Numbered from the stretch's first letter, positions 7,785-17,581 are shown. The stretch: DNA of 64,000 bases from Caulobacter sp. SLTY (GCF_009905535.1 NZ_JAAALA010000012.1:45726-109725), one strand, 5' to 3'. The notes: generated by a model from the letters alone, not told the origin. Numbers and translations: made by a program.

Positions 7785-8872
7785 TCTTCGCCATGTTCCG
7801 GGTCATGCTGCTGGGACTGCTGCGCGACCGCTTCGCGCTGGCGGCGACCTTCCTGCTGCCGCCCCTGGTCTTCGTGATCTTCGTCACCGTGTTCGCGGGC
7901 GCCTCCGGCGAGGCCGTGCGGCTGCGCCTGGCCGTGGCCGACCAGGCCGACAGCACCTCGTCCCGCCGCCTGGTCGCCGCCCTGTTCGCGGAACCTCAGT
8001 TGCGCGCCCAGCCGAACCGGAGCGGCAACACGGTCGACGCGGTCCGGGAGGAGGTGCGAGCCGGGCGGGTCGATGCGGGCCTGGTCATGCTCAGCGATCC
8101 GGCCGGCGCCGGCGCGCCCTTTCTGCTGATTACCGACCCCACCCGCGCCATGGCCGCGCCGTTGATCGAAAGCCACGTCCAGAACGCCCTGGCGGTGCAT
8201 GTGCCGGGCATCGATGTCGGCCGGCCGCGGGCCCTGTTCCTTCATGACCCGATCTCCGGCGCCAAGAAGGGCAAGGGGATGGTGATCTACTACGCCGGCG
8301 CGGTGACCATGCTGTTCGCCCTGTTTTCGGCCCTCTACGGGGCGCTGTCCCTGATCGAGGAGCGCAACGCGGGCATAGCCGATAGAATCCTGGCCGGACC
8401 AGCGGGGCTGGCGCCGGCGATCGGGGGCAAGTTCCTGTTCATCGTGCTCCAGGGCCTGCTGCAGGCCGGGTCGATCTTCCTGGTCGCTCAGCTTCTTTAC
8501 GGCGCGCCGGTCAAGGCTCGGCTGCTGTTCTGGCTGATCACCAGCGGGGCGGCTGCGACCTGCGCCGCCGGCCTGGCCATGGGATTGGTTGCCTTCTGCC
8601 GCAACCGCGACCAGGCGCAGCTGATCGGGGTCTGCCTGTTCCTGATGCTCGCCGTGATCGGCGGCGCCATGGCGCCCAGCTTCACGATGCCGCCGTGGCT
8701 GCAGGCCGTGGGCCTGCTGACTCCGCACGCTTGGGTGATCGACACCTATCAGGCCGTGCTTTGGCGCGACGCGGGCTGGCGGTCGGTGTATCCTGCCTGG
8801 GGCGTGCTGACCGGGCTCGGACTCGCCGGGCTCATGCTCGCCTACGTCACCGTACGCCGCGTCCGGCGCTGA
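7781..8872 (+). CDS. ABC-2 type exporter permease
   Basis: A 363-residue membrane subunit of an ABC-2 exporter, partner of the preceding ATPase (4-bp overlap). It has an N-terminal membrane helix (FALAATFLLPPLVFVIFVTVF), a periplasmic domain of about 150 residues, then five hydrophobic segments including VIYYAGAVTMLFALFSALYG and FLMLAVIGGAMAPSF, the layout of ABC2_membrane_3 proteins such as YhhJ/YbhR. Only one permease gene is present, so a homodimer is expected. The substrate cannot be read; lying between a prenyl diphosphate synthase and a carotenoid hydroxylase, it may move a lipid or isoprenoid. Confidence 0.88.
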   Translation: MIFAMFRVMLLGLLRDRFALAATFLLPPLVFVIFVTVFAGASGEAVRLRLAVADQADSTSSRRLVAALFAEPQLRAQPNRSGNTVDAVREEVRAGRVDAGLVMLSDPAGAGAPFLLITDPTRAMAAPLIESHVQNALAVHVPGIDVGRPRALFLHDPISGAKKGKGMVIYYAGAVTMLFALFSALYGALSLIEERNAGIADRILAGPAGLAPAIGGKFLFIVLQGLLQAGSIFLVAQLLYGAPVKARLLFWLITSGAAATCAAGLAMGLVAFCRNRDQAQLIGVCLFLMLAVIGGAMAPSFTMPPWLQAVGLLTPHAWVIDTYQAVLWRDAGWRSVYPAWGVLTGLGLAGLMLAYVTVRRVRR

Positions 8873-8875
8873 GCA

Positions 8876-9355
8876 ATGATGCAAGTTCTGATCTTCATAG
8901 CCCTGTACCTCGGGGCTCTGGTCTTCATGGAAGGGTTCGCCTGGGTCATGCATCGCTATGTGATGCACGGCTTCCTGTGGGTCTGGCACCGCTCGCACCA
9001 TGAGCCCCGCACCGGCGCCTTCGAGCTGAACGACCTGTTCGCCGTGGTCTTCGCAGCCCCGGCCATTGTGGCCATCTATTTCGGCGTTCACGGCATCCCG
9101 TGGCTACTGCCGGTCGGCCTCGGCATCACCACCTATGGGGCCATCTACTTTCTGTTTCACGATGGCCTGGTCCACCGCCGCTTCCCAATGCCCAAGGCCA
9201 GGAGCGCCTACTGGAAGCGGCTGATCCAGGCCCACCGCTTCCACCACGCGGTCCACACCAAGCACGGCGCCGTATCCTTCGGCTTCCTGCTGGCCCCCGA
9301 CGTCCGTAGTCTGAAGGCCAAGCTGGCGGCGCGGGGCGTCGACGCCGAGGCTTGA
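8876..9355 (+). CDS. crtZ: Beta-carotene hydroxylase (CrtZ family)
   Basis: A 159-residue integral-membrane di-iron hydroxylase that adds 3-hydroxyl groups to beta-ionone rings (beta-carotene to zeaxanthin). The histidine clusters of the family are all present: HRYVMHG (HxxxxH), HRSHHEPR (HxxHH), FHDGLVHRR and HRFHHAVHTKHG. Hydrophobic segments at the N-terminus (LIFIALYLGALVFMEGF) and in the middle (FAVVFAAPAIVAIYFGV) span the membrane. It begins 3 bp after the permease stop; a second ATG follows directly at 8879. The lycopene and phytoene genes expected of a full carotenoid cluster are not in this window. Confidence 0.9.
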   Translation: MMQVLIFIALYLGALVFMEGFAWVMHRYVMHGFLWVWHRSHHEPRTGAFELNDLFAVVFAAPAIVAIYFGVHGIPWLLPVGLGITTYGAIYFLFHDGLVHRRFPMPKARSAYWKRLIQAHRFHHAVHTKHGAVSFGFLLAPDVRSLKAKLAARGVDAEA

Positions 9356-9385
9356 CCGGACGGGCGAGCGCGCCCATTCCTGCTC

Positions 9386-9787
9386 GCGGATCAGATGGCC
9401 GGGCGGTCGCGGCGCGCAAGCGTCGAGGAAAGTCCGGGCTCCACGGTGACAAGGCGGCGGGTAACGCCCGCCGGGGGCGACCCCAGGGATAGCGCCACAG
9501 AAAGCAAACCTCCTCTCTCCGGAGGGGTAAGGGTGAAAGGGTGGGGTAAGAGCCCACCGCGGGGCTGGTAACAGTCCCGGCATGGCAAGCCCCGCCTGGA
9601 GCAAGACCGAATAGGGATTCCGCGCCTGACAGCTCTGCTTTTGCAGATAGCTCAGGCAGGGCCGTCACCGGCCCGAGGCGTCCGGGTTGGTCGCGAGAAC
9701 CGTCCCGCGAGGGCCGGTCCAGAGGAATGATCGTCACCGGTTCGCAAGGACCGGAACAGAACCCGGCTTACAGGCCATCTGATCCGC
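9386..9787 (+). ncRNA. rnpB: RNase P RNA, bacterial type A
   Basis: The catalytic RNA of ribonuclease P, which matures the 5' ends of tRNAs. Conserved core elements are read directly: GAGGAAAGTCCGGGCTCC near 9424, the GGTGAAAGGGTG and GGTAAGAGCCCACC type segment at 9530-9560, and ACAGAACCCGGCTTACAGGCC near 9757-9775. The ends were set by helix P1: GGATCAGATGGCC (9388-9400) pairs perfectly with GGCCATCTGATCC (9773-9785). The gene begins about 30 bp after crtZ, leaving little room for its own promoter, and ends about 240 bp before mraZ. Confidence 0.95.
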
Positions 9788-9809
9788 ACCCTCATTGATC
9801 GGCTGGAGA

Positions 9810-9826
9810 CGGGCCCAACGGGCCCG
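9810..9826 (+). terminator. Possible terminator hairpin after rnpB
   Basis: The arms CGGGCCC and GGGCCCG are perfect reverse complements around a 3-nt AAC loop, 23 bp beyond the rnpB end. No U-run follows, so it may be a weak or Rho-assisted stop, or simply a structured segment. Confidence 0.4.
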
Positions 9827-9914
9827 ATCAACTGTCCCCGCAATACTTAACATGTTCCGTGTATGTTCTGTGGATGGTTCATTTTCATTAACCACTACAG
9901 TCAACAATCCCATT

Positions 9915-9930
9915 GAATCTGTGTCGAATC
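9915..9930. promoter_or_regulatory. Two GANTC (CcrM) methylation sites upstream of mraZ
   Basis: GAATC occurs at 9915-9919 and again at 9926-9930, 11 bp apart, about 100 bp before the mraZ start. GANTC is the target of the cell-cycle methyltransferase CcrM in Caulobacterales, and GcrA acts at methylated sites in promoters; a role here is inference from that knowledge. Confidence 0.5.
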
Positions 9931-9949
9931 CTGCATTGAGGCATTCCGT

Positions 9950-9983
9950 CCCATTGCCGCCCAACTCATCCCATGTTAACCCA
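9950..9983 (-). promoter_or_regulatory. MraZ operator: four TGGG repeats at 10-bp spacing
   Basis: CCCA occurs at 9950-9953, 9960-9963, 9970-9973 and 9980-9983, exactly 10 bp apart; on the minus strand this is TGGG-N6 repeated four times. In Escherichia coli MraZ represses its own dcw operon by binding TGGGN repeats separated by 5 nt, which is the same 10-bp phase. The array ends 46 bp before the mraZ start, the expected position for autoregulation. Confidence 0.8.
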
Positions 9984-10029
9984 AATGCACTGTACGCGAG
10001 GGGTCGCGCAGGGTCAGGGCAGGGGTGCG

Positions 10030-10512
10030 GTGTTCTTCTCGACATTCGAGAAACAGCTGGATGCGAAACGGCGCCTGGTGGTGCCGGTGGAATTTCGCGC
10101 TGCCCTCGCCGGGCTGTTCGACGGTGTCTTCTGCTTCCCCTCCATCGAGTTCGACTGCATCGAGGGTGGCGGCAAAGCCTTGTTCGACCGTTACCAGGCG
10201 GTGATCGACGAGCTGCCCTTCGGCGATCCACTGCGCTCGGACCTGGAGCTGTCGATCCACGGCGGCCTGGCGAAGATGAGCTTCGACGACGCCGGTCGCA
10301 TCACCCTGCCTCCGCAGCTTTGCGACCAGTTCGGCCTGACGGACTGGGTGGTTCTGGTCGGCCTGGGCGAGCGGTTCCAGATCTGGCCGCGCGAAGCCTT
10401 CCAGGCTCGCCGCGCCGCGGCCCGCGAGGGCGCCCGGGAGGGACTGGCGAAGCTGCGCGCCGCCCAACGAAATGTGGTTTTAGGGGCCCAGAAGCAGGGC
10501 CAACCCGAATGA
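10030..10512 (+). CDS. mraZ: Transcriptional regulator MraZ
   Basis: A 160-residue AbrB-fold DNA-binding protein, first gene of the dcw cluster and its autorepressor in other bacteria. Two SpoVT/AbrB-like half domains are visible: [22 protein letters not shown] and, later, [20 protein letters not shown], both with the family's D-x-x-G/K-R pattern. I chose the GTG at 10030 ([15 protein letters not shown]), which matches the usual N-terminus. An in-frame ATG at 9973 would lie inside the operator repeats and add an atypical leader. AGGGG lies close upstream. The last 4 bp overlap rsmH (ATGA). Confidence 0.93.
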   Translation: MFFSTFEKQLDAKRRLVVPVEFRAALAGLFDGVFCFPSIEFDCIEGGGKALFDRYQAVIDELPFGDPLRSDLELSIHGGLAKMSFDDAGRITLPPQLCDQFGLTDWVVLVGLGERFQIWPREAFQARRAAAREGAREGLAKLRAAQRNVVLGAQKQGQPE

Positions 10513-11453
10513 GCAACGCCGAGACGCCCCATATCTCGGTCATGCTGCCGGAGGTGCTGGCGGCGCTCTCCGCCGCTCCGGGCGAGACCATCGTCGATGG
10601 CACCTTCGGGGCCGGCGGCTACAGCCGCGCCATCCTGGAGACCGGCGCCTCGGTCGTCGCCTTCGACCGCGATCCCAGCGCCCGCCGCTTCGCCGCCCCG
10701 CTGGAGGCCGGTGGGCGGTTTCGCCTGATCGAGGATCGCTTCTCAGCCATGGCCGACATCCTGGGCGACGGCGCCGTCGATGGGATCGCCCTCGACCTCG
10801 GGGTCTCGTCCATGCAACTGGACGAAGCCGATCGCGGCTTCTCCTTCATGCGCGACGGGCCCCTGGACATGCGTATGGGCGCGGACGGGCCTACCGCTGC
10901 TGACCTGGTCAACACCCTGGAAAAGGAAGACTTGGCCCGTATCCTGTTCGTCTACGGCGAGGAACGCGAGAGCCGCCGGGTCGCCAGCTTCATCCTGCGT
11001 CGTCGCGAGGAGCGGCCTTTCAGCCGCACGTTGGACCTGGCCGAGGTTGTCGAGCGGGCGCTTGGCGGACGGCGCGGCGCCAAGACCCATCCGGCCACCA
11101 AGTCCTTCCAGGCGCTGCGCATCGCGGTCAACGAGGAGCTCAGCGAGCTCGAGGCCGGTCTGCTGGCCGCCGAGCGGGCGCTGAAGGTGGGTGGCCGCCT
11201 TGCCGTGGTCACCTTCCACTCGCTGGAGGACCGCATCGTCAAAGCTTTCCTGGCCGAGCGTTCGGGCCGCACCCCGGCCGGATCGCGCCACGCCCCGCCG
11301 CGCGAAGCCGGGGCCCCCGCCTCCTTCAAGCTGATCCACAAGGGCGCCCTCGAGGCCAGCGAGGGCGAAGCCGCCGTCAACCCCCGCTCCCGCTCGGCCA
11401 AGCTGCGCGCCGCCGTCCGCACCGACGCCCCGGTCTGGAGCGCAGCCGCATGA
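10509..11453 (+). CDS. rsmH: 16S rRNA (cytosine-1402-N4)-methyltransferase
   Basis: Also called mraW. Uses S-adenosylmethionine to methylate N4 of C1402 in the decoding centre of 16S rRNA. The 314-residue protein begins [17 protein letters not shown]; the SAM-binding motif is [15 protein letters not shown] near residue 34, followed by FDRDPSA and the family segment [22 protein letters not shown]. The C-terminal catalytic part has [12 protein letters not shown]. The reading frame is open far upstream, but the start overlapping mraZ is the conserved one. The stop overlaps ftsL by 4 bp. Confidence 0.96.
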   Translation: MSNAETPHISVMLPEVLAALSAAPGETIVDGTFGAGGYSRAILETGASVVAFDRDPSARRFAAPLEAGGRFRLIEDRFSAMADILGDGAVDGIALDLGVSSMQLDEADRGFSFMRDGPLDMRMGADGPTAADLVNTLEKEDLARILFVYGEERESRRVASFILRRREERPFSRTLDLAEVVERALGGRRGAKTHPATKSFQALRIAVNEELSELEAGLLAAERALKVGGRLAVVTFHSLEDRIVKAFLAERSGRTPAGSRHAPPREAGAPASFKLIHKGALEASEGEAAVNPRSRSAKLRAAVRTDAPVWSAAA

Positions 11454-11896
11454 GTGTCCTCGAGCATCGCACCCGCGGCTTCCGCACCATAAACATCGTC
11501 TTCTGCGGCCTGTTGATGGTGACCGCCATCCTGGTGCTGCTGGCCAAGGCCTACGCGGGCCGCGAGGTGCGCGAGATCGCCCGCACCGAGCGCGCCATCG
11601 CCGAGCAGAACAAGCGCATCCGCCTGTTGAAGGCCGAGGTCGCCCACCTGGAGCAGCCCGAGCGCCTGCAGCGCCTGGCCAAGGACCTGCTGGGCATGGG
11701 GCCGCTGGCCGCCGCCCGCGAGGGCGACATCTCCAGCCTCGACGCCCTGGTCGCCGGCCAGACCCCCGCGCCCCCGGTCGCCACGCCCGCCGCGCCCGAG
11801 ACCCCGGCGCAGGAAGACATCGGCGTGGCCGCCGCACCGCTGGAGGCGCCGATCGTCGCCACGGTCACCACCGATCCCGCGGAGACCGGTCAATGA
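11450..11896 (+). CDS. ftsL: Cell division protein FtsL
   Basis: A small bitopic division protein that joins the FtsQLB complex activating FtsWI septal synthesis. It has a short cytoplasmic N-terminus, one membrane helix at about residues 15-35 ([22 protein letters not shown]), then a coiled coil of about 45 residues ([22 protein letters not shown]) and a Pro/Ala-rich periplasmic tail. Sequence conservation in this family is low, so the call rests on size, topology and its place between rsmH and ftsI with 4-bp overlaps on both sides. Confidence 0.88.
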   Translation: MSVLEHRTRGFRTINIVFCGLLMVTAILVLLAKAYAGREVREIARTERAIAEQNKRIRLLKAEVAHLEQPERLQRLAKDLLGMGPLAAAREGDISSLDALVAGQTPAPPVATPAAPETPAQEDIGVAAAPLEAPIVATVTTDPAETGQ

Positions 11897-13626
11897 GCCT
11901 GCACGACCTGACCCCGCACCGCTACCCCCGCCCGGTCCGCTGGGCCATCGACTGGCTGTGGAAGATCGAGCACGCCTTCGAGCGGGCCAAGGCTTCAGGA
12001 CGGCCGGAAGACGACGCCCGGGTCCGCATCCTGATCGTGCTGATCTTCTTCGCGGTGTTGTTCGGCCTGGTCGCCGGCGGTGCGGTGTTCGCCGCCGCCT
12101 TTTCCGACGCCGGCAAGAAGGGCCGCGCCGCCGCCCTGTCGCCGCTGGCCAAGGCCGACCTGCTGGATCGCAACGGCCAGCTGCTGGCGGCCAACCTGAC
12201 CCACTACAGCCTGTTCATCGAGCCGGCCGACGTCTGGAGCCGGCGCGAGACCCGCCAGGTGCTGGCCCGGAACATCGAGGGCTTCAAGGCCGCCAAATTC
12301 AACGAGATCATGGACAAGGGCAAACGCCGTGTCCTGGTCGAGGGGCTGACCCCCGGGGTCCGCAGCGCTATCCATGACCTGGGCCTGCCGGGCGTCGAGT
12401 TCGAGGAGACCCCGCGGCGGGTCTATCCCATGGGACCGCTGGCCGCCCACCTGGTGGGCTTCGCCGACAACGGCGGCAAGGGGCTGCAGGGCGCCGAGCG
12501 GGGCCTGGAGGAGCAGTTGCGCGCCGGCTATGCCGGCGGCCAGCCGGTGATGCTGTCCATCGACGTGCGCGTTCAGGCGGCCCTGGAAGAAGAGCTCTAC
12601 GCCGCCGTCCAGGAGTTTCATCCGAAGAACGCAGTCGGCCTGGTCACCGACGTCCACACCGGCGAGATCATCGCCATGGCTTCGCTGCCGGAGTTCGATC
12701 CCGGCCGCTACGGCAAGTTCAGCGAGGACGAGCGCAAGAACCGCGCCTCGGCCCAACTCTATGAGATGGGCTCGACCTTCAAGGCCTTCACGGTCGCCAT
12801 CGGCCTCGACACCGGCGTGGCCCAGATGGACTCCACCTTCGACGCCCGCACGCCCTTGAGGATGGGCTACCGCACCATCAAGGACTTCCACGGCACCAAC
12901 CGTATCCTGACCCTGGGCGAGGTTTTCAACCACAGCTCCAACATCGGCACCGCCAAGCTGGCGCTGGGCATCGGGACCGACCGGCTGAAGCATTACTACG
13001 ACGGCATGGGCCTGACCCGCCGGCCGAAGCTGGAGCTGTTCGAGACCGCCACCCCGCTGACCCCGAAGGTCTGGAACGACGACGCCCTGGCTAGCGTGTC
13101 CTTCGGCCACGGCATCAACGTGACGCCCCTGGCCCTGGCCCAGGCGATGGGCTCCCTGCTCAACGGGGGGACCTTTGTGCCCCTGACCATCGTCAAGCGG
13201 CCCGCCAACTGGCGCTATGAAGGCCCGCGGGTGTTCTCCGAGGACACCAGCCGCGCGATGCTGAAGATCATGCGCGGCAATGTCGTGGAGGGCACCGGCC
13301 GCCGGGCTGACGCGCTCGGCCTGTCCGTCGGCGGCAAGACCGGCACCGGCGAGAAGTACGATCCGGCCATCCGCGCCTACAGCCGCACCCGCCAGGTGGC
13401 TTCCTTTGCCGCCGTCTTCCCGACCGACGGGCCGCTGGACGGCAAGCGCTATTTCGTCCTGATCCTGCTCGACGAACCGACTGGAGGGGCCCGCACCGGC
13501 GGCCTGGTCGCGGCTCCCGCGGCCGGCCGGCTGATCGACCGCAGCGCCCGGTTCCTGGGTGTGCCCCGCCAGATGCAGCGCCCGGACTTCGACATCGCCG
13601 CCCTGCATCCGAGGCCGCGCCTGTGA
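11893..13626 (+). CDS. ftsI: Septal peptidoglycan transpeptidase FtsI (PBP3)
   Basis: Class B penicillin-binding protein that cross-links septal peptidoglycan together with FtsW. The protein has 577 residues with one N-terminal membrane helix (about 45-70, ILIVLIFFAVLFGLVAGGAVF), a pedestal domain, and a transpeptidase domain with the active serine S294 in STFK, S348 in SSN, and K482 in KTGTG. All motifs are intact. Neighbours ftsL and murE overlap by 4 bp, giving tight coupling. Confidence 0.97.
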   Translation: MSLHDLTPHRYPRPVRWAIDWLWKIEHAFERAKASGRPEDDARVRILIVLIFFAVLFGLVAGGAVFAAAFSDAGKKGRAAALSPLAKADLLDRNGQLLAANLTHYSLFIEPADVWSRRETRQVLARNIEGFKAAKFNEIMDKGKRRVLVEGLTPGVRSAIHDLGLPGVEFEETPRRVYPMGPLAAHLVGFADNGGKGLQGAERGLEEQLRAGYAGGQPVMLSIDVRVQAALEEELYAAVQEFHPKNAVGLVTDVHTGEIIAMASLPEFDPGRYGKFSEDERKNRASAQLYEMGSTFKAFTVAIGLDTGVAQMDSTFDARTPLRMGYRTIKDFHGTNRILTLGEVFNHSSNIGTAKLALGIGTDRLKHYYDGMGLTRRPKLELFETATPLTPKVWNDDALASVSFGHGINVTPLALAQAMGSLLNGGTFVPLTIVKRPANWRYEGPRVFSEDTSRAMLKIMRGNVVEGTGRRADALGLSVGGKTGTGEKYDPAIRAYSRTRQVASFAAVFPTDGPLDGKRYFVLILLDEPTGGARTGGLVAAPAAGRLIDRSARFLGVPRQMQRPDFDIAALHPRPRL

Positions 13627-15074
13627 AGGTCCTGAGCGAAATCATCGGCCGTGAGGCGTCGGCCAACCCCGACATCACCGGGGTCACCGCCGACAGCCGC
13701 AAGGTCCAGCCCGGCTTCCTGTTCGCCGCCCTGCCGGGCTCGAAGGCCGACGGCCGCAAATTCATCCCCACCGCCTTGGAAGCCGGCGCCGCCGCCGTCC
13801 TGGCCCCGGACGATGTCTCCGGCCTCACCGTGCCGGTGGTTCACGCCGGCGACCTGCGCCGCGCCTACGCCCTGGCCGCCGCCCGCTTCTGGGGCCGCCA
13901 GCCGGCGACCTGCGTGGCCATCACCGGCACCAACGGCAAGACCTCCATCGCCACCTTCTGCCGCCAGCTGTTCGCGACCCTTGGCCGCAAAGCCGGCAGC
14001 ATGGGCACGCTTGGCGTGGTGGTCTCCGAGGCTGGCAAGCCCGACGAGATCCTCACCGCGCCCGGCCTGACTACGCCGGACGCCGCCGACGTCGCCGAGC
14101 TGATGGCGAAGATGGCCGACATGGGTGTGACCCATGTGGCCCTGGAGGCCTCTTCGCACGGCATCGACCAGCGCCGTCTCGACGGGGTGAAACTGACCGC
14201 CGCCGGCTTCACCAACTTCACCCAGGATCACCTCGACTATCACGGCACCATGGGCGCCTACCGGGCCGCCAAGCTGCGCCTGTTCGAGACCCTGCTGCCC
14301 ACCGGCTCCACCGCCGTGCTCAACGCCGACAGCGACCAGTACGAGGCCTTCGCCGCCGCCGCCGTGGCCCACGGCCACAGCATCGTCTCCACCGGCGGAG
14401 CCGGGGAGGGCATCCGGCTCACCGCCCGCGAGCTGACCCCCGAAGGCCAGACCCTGTCGATCAGCCACCAGGGCGCCGCCTACACCGTGCGCCTGCCCCT
14501 GGCCGGGGGCTTCCAGGCCGACAACGCGCTGGTCGCCGCGGGCCTGTGCATCGCCGCCGGCGAGCAACCCGCCGCCGTCTTCGTCGCCCTCGAACAGCTC
14601 CAGGGAGCCCCGGGCCGGATGCAGCGGGTCGGGACGGGTCCGCGCGGCGGCGAGGCCTATGTCGACTACGCCCACACCCCCGACGGCCTCGAGACCCTGC
14701 TCACCGCCCTGCGGCCCCATGTGCGGGGCAAGCTGATCGCCGTTTTCGGGGCCGGCGGGGATCGTGACGCCGGCAAGCGCCCGATCATGGGCGAGATCGC
14801 CGCCCGCCTGGCCGACGTCGCAATCGTGACCGACGACAATCCCCGGTCCGAAGACCCCGCCGCCATCCGCGCCGCCATCCTGGCCGCCGCCCCCGGCGCC
14901 CGCGAGATCGGCGACCGCCGCGAGGCCATCCGCGCCGGCGCCGCCCTCTTGGAAGACGGCGATGTCCTGGCCATCGCCGGCAAGGGCCACGAACAGGGCC
15001 AGCTGGTCGCCGGGGTCAACCATCCCTTCGACGATGTCGCCGAGACGGCCGCCGCCCTGAAGGAGGCCCGATGA
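13623..15074 (+). CDS. murE: UDP-MurNAc-L-Ala-D-Glu:meso-diaminopimelate ligase
   Basis: Cytoplasmic Mur ligase adding the third residue of the peptidoglycan stem peptide. The 483-residue protein has the N-terminal UDP-MurNAc-binding domain (GVTADSRKVQPGFLFAAL), the ATP loop GTNGKTS near residue 103, the central LEASSHGI motif and the C-terminal ligase domain. TDDNPRSEDP contains DNPR, the motif that selects meso-diaminopimelate rather than lysine. It starts with GTG in a 4-bp overlap with ftsI and ends in one with murF. Confidence 0.97.
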   Translation: MKVLSEIIGREASANPDITGVTADSRKVQPGFLFAALPGSKADGRKFIPTALEAGAAAVLAPDDVSGLTVPVVHAGDLRRAYALAAARFWGRQPATCVAITGTNGKTSIATFCRQLFATLGRKAGSMGTLGVVVSEAGKPDEILTAPGLTTPDAADVAELMAKMADMGVTHVALEASSHGIDQRRLDGVKLTAAGFTNFTQDHLDYHGTMGAYRAAKLRLFETLLPTGSTAVLNADSDQYEAFAAAAVAHGHSIVSTGGAGEGIRLTARELTPEGQTLSISHQGAAYTVRLPLAGGFQADNALVAAGLCIAAGEQPAAVFVALEQLQGAPGRMQRVGTGPRGGEAYVDYAHTPDGLETLLTALRPHVRGKLIAVFGAGGDRDAGKRPIMGEIAARLADVAIVTDDNPRSEDPAAIRAAILAAAPGAREIGDRREAIRAGAALLEDGDVLAIAGKGHEQGQLVAGVNHPFDDVAETAAALKEAR

Positions 15075-16453
15075 GTCTCTGGACCGCCGCCGAGATCGCC
15101 GCCACCACGGGCGGGACCGCCACCGCCGACTTCACTGTCGATGGCGTCTCCATCGACAGCCGTTCGGTCGAGCGCGGCGACCTTTTCGTCGCCCTCGCCG
15201 GCGTCCGCGACGGCCATGAGTTCGCCGCCCAGGCCATCGCTGACGGCGCGGCCGGTTTACTGGCCTCCAAGCGCGTGGATGGCCCCAGCGTCCAGGTCGC
15301 CGAAACCCTTCAAGCGCTCGAAGCCCTCGGCATCGCCGCCCGCGACCGCTCGTCGGCCCGCCGCTGCGCCGTGACCGGCTCGGTCGGAAAGACCAGCGTC
15401 ACCCAGGCCATCGCCGCGGGCCTGGCCCTAGCCGGCGCCAGCCACACGTCGGTGAAGAGCTACAACAACCACATCGGCGTCCCCCTGACCTTGGCCCGGA
15501 TGCCCAAGGCGACCCAGCGCGCCGTCTTCGAAATCGGCATGAACCACGCCGACGAAATCACCCCGCTGTCGCGCATGGTCCGCCCCCATGCGGTGGCCAT
15601 CACCACGGTCGGCCCGGTCCACATCGAGAACTTCCCGGACGGCGAGACCGGCGTGGCCCGCGCCAAGGCCGAGATCTTCGATGGTCTCGAGCCTGGCGGT
15701 GTCGCCGTCCTGAATGCCGACAACCGCTGGTTCGATTTCCTCGCCGACCGCGCCCGTGCCGCCGGCGCCAAGGTGCTGTCCTTCGGATCGGGCGAGGCCT
15801 GCGCGGCCCGCCTGACCGGCTTCGAGGTCGATGGCGGCCGCGCCACAGTCTCGGCCGTGGTTCATGGCCAGCCCCTGTCCTACGACCTGCTGCAGACCGG
15901 CCACCATTGGGGCCTCAACAGCCTCTGCGCCCTGCTGATGCTGGAGGCCATGGAGGTCGACCGGGCCACGGCCCTGGAAGCCCTCTCGCGGTTCGAGCCC
16001 CTGGCCGGTCGCGGCGCGGAAAAACTGGTCCACAAACCGGGTGTTCCCTTCACCCTGATCGACGAGTCTTACAACGCCAATCCCATCTCGATGATCGCCG
16101 GCTTCCGCACCCTGGGCGCCCGCAAGGTCGAGGGGCGGCGCATCGTCGCGCTGACCGACATGCTGGAGTTGGGCCCCGACGGCCCGGCCATGCACGCGGC
16201 CCTTGCAGGGCCTATCGAGGACGCGGAAATCGATCTGGTCTTCGTCGCCGGGCCGCTGATGAAATCGCTCTGGGAAGCCCTTCCGACGACTCGCCGGGGC
16301 GGCTACGCCGAAACAGCAGCGGCCCTCGCGCCGCTGGTCGCGACGGCCATCGAGCCGGGCGACGTGGTGATGGTCAAAGGCTCGAACGGGTCGCGCGCGG
16401 GGCTGATCGCCCAGGCGCTGGCGGCGCTCGATGGCCCCGGGGGAGGCTTCTGA
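15071..16453 (+). CDS. murF: UDP-MurNAc-tripeptide:D-Ala-D-Ala ligase
   Basis: Adds D-alanyl-D-alanine to the UDP-MurNAc tripeptide, the last cytoplasmic step of the stem peptide. The 460-residue protein shows the N-terminal [20 protein letters not shown] segment, the ATP loop GSVGKTS near residue 101, [11 protein letters not shown], and [11 protein letters not shown] in the C-terminal domain, all typical of MurF. It supplies the acceptor for MraY, whose start overlaps its stop in TGATG. Confidence 0.97.
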   Translation: MSLWTAAEIAATTGGTATADFTVDGVSIDSRSVERGDLFVALAGVRDGHEFAAQAIADGAAGLLASKRVDGPSVQVAETLQALEALGIAARDRSSARRCAVTGSVGKTSVTQAIAAGLALAGASHTSVKSYNNHIGVPLTLARMPKATQRAVFEIGMNHADEITPLSRMVRPHAVAITTVGPVHIENFPDGETGVARAKAEIFDGLEPGGVAVLNADNRWFDFLADRARAAGAKVLSFGSGEACAARLTGFEVDGGRATVSAVVHGQPLSYDLLQTGHHWGLNSLCALLMLEAMEVDRATALEALSRFEPLAGRGAEKLVHKPGVPFTLIDESYNANPISMIAGFRTLGARKVEGRRIVALTDMLELGPDGPAMHAALAGPIEDAEIDLVFVAGPLMKSLWEALPTTRRGGYAETAAALAPLVATAIEPGDVVMVKGSNGSRAGLIAQALAALDGPGGGF

Positions 16454-17565
16454 TGCTGTACCTGCTCTATCAGTGGCTGGAAGCCAACGACTATTCCCTG
16501 CCGCTGCAGAACCTCCTGCAGTACCAGACCTTCCGCGCCGGCATGGCCTGGGCCACCGCCTTCCTCGTCGCCGTGGCGATGGGCAGCCGCTTCATCCGCT
16601 GGATGCGGACCAAACAGGGCAAGGGCCAGCCCATCCGCGAGGACGGCATCGCCCGCCACGTCATCGAAAAGGCCGGCACCCCGACCATGGGCGGGTTCAT
16701 GATCCTGGCCGGGATGATGGTCGGCACCCTGCTGTGGGCAGACCTGACCAGCGTGAAGGTCTGGGTGGTGATCTTCGTCACCGCCTCCTACGGCCTGCTG
16801 GGCTTCATGGACGACTACGCCAAGGTCACCAAACAGACCACGGCCGGCGTCTCCGGCAAGATGAAGCTGTTCATCCAGACCCTGGTCGCAGTCCTGGCCG
16901 TGCTGGCCCTGATCCTCTGGGGGCAGACCCCTAACGAGGCGCCGCACCTGACCACCTCGGTGGCCTTCCCGGTGTTCAAGAACCTGATCATCGACCTGGG
17001 TTGGTTCTACCTGGCGTTCGGGGCGTTCATCATCGTGGGCGCCTCCAACGCGGTGAACCTGACCGATGGGCTGGACGGTCTGGCCATCGTGCCGGTGATG
17101 ATCGCCGCCGCCGCCTTCGGGATCATCGCCTACCTGGTGGGCAACGCCATGTTCGCCAACTATCTGGCCGTGCCGTTCGTGCCGGGCTCGGGCGAGCTGG
17201 CGGTGTTCTGCATGAGCATCATCGGCGGGGGCATGGGCTTCCTCTGGTACAACGCCCCGCCCGCCAAGATATTCATGGGCGATACCGGCTCCCTGGCTCT
17301 CGGCGGCTCGATCAGCGCCATCGCGGTGGCCGCCAAGCATGAGATCGTGCTGGGCATCATCGGCGGGCTGTTCGTGGTCGAGGCCCTGTCGGTGATGATC
17401 CAGGTCGCCTACTTCAAGCGGACCGGGAAGCGCATCTTCCTGATGGCGCCGATCCACCACCACTTCGAGAAGCTGGGCTGGGCCGAAAGCACGGTCGTCA
17501 TCCGCTTCTGGATCGTCGCGATCATCCTGGCCTTCATCGGCCTGGCCACCCTGAAGCTGAGATAG
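16453..17565 (+). CDS. mraY: Phospho-N-acetylmuramoyl-pentapeptide transferase
   Basis: Integral-membrane enzyme transferring phospho-MurNAc-pentapeptide to undecaprenyl phosphate, forming lipid I. The 370-residue protein has about ten membrane helices and the family motifs: [11 protein letters not shown], the DDYAK catalytic pair near residue 119, [22 protein letters not shown] and the periplasmic/cytoplasmic HHHFEKLGW loop. The ATG at 16453 overlaps the murF stop; the frame is open further upstream but without coding character. The gap to murD is 16 bp and holds a GGGGAGGG ribosome binding site. Confidence 0.97.
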   Translation: MLYLLYQWLEANDYSLPLQNLLQYQTFRAGMAWATAFLVAVAMGSRFIRWMRTKQGKGQPIREDGIARHVIEKAGTPTMGGFMILAGMMVGTLLWADLTSVKVWVVIFVTASYGLLGFMDDYAKVTKQTTAGVSGKMKLFIQTLVAVLAVLALILWGQTPNEAPHLTTSVAFPVFKNLIIDLGWFYLAFGAFIIVGASNAVNLTDGLDGLAIVPVMIAAAAFGIIAYLVGNAMFANYLAVPFVPGSGELAVFCMSIIGGGMGFLWYNAPPAKIFMGDTGSLALGGSISAIAVAAKHEIVLGIIGGLFVVEALSVMIQVAYFKRTGKRIFLMAPIHHHFEKLGWAESTVVIRFWIVAIILAFIGLATLKLR

Positions 17566-17581
17566 GGGAGGGCGCAGACCA

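Noticed and set aside
9973..10029. ATG start for mraZ at 9973
   Set aside because: It falls inside the CCCA repeat array and adds a non-conserved leader; the GTG at 10030 gives the typical N-terminus.
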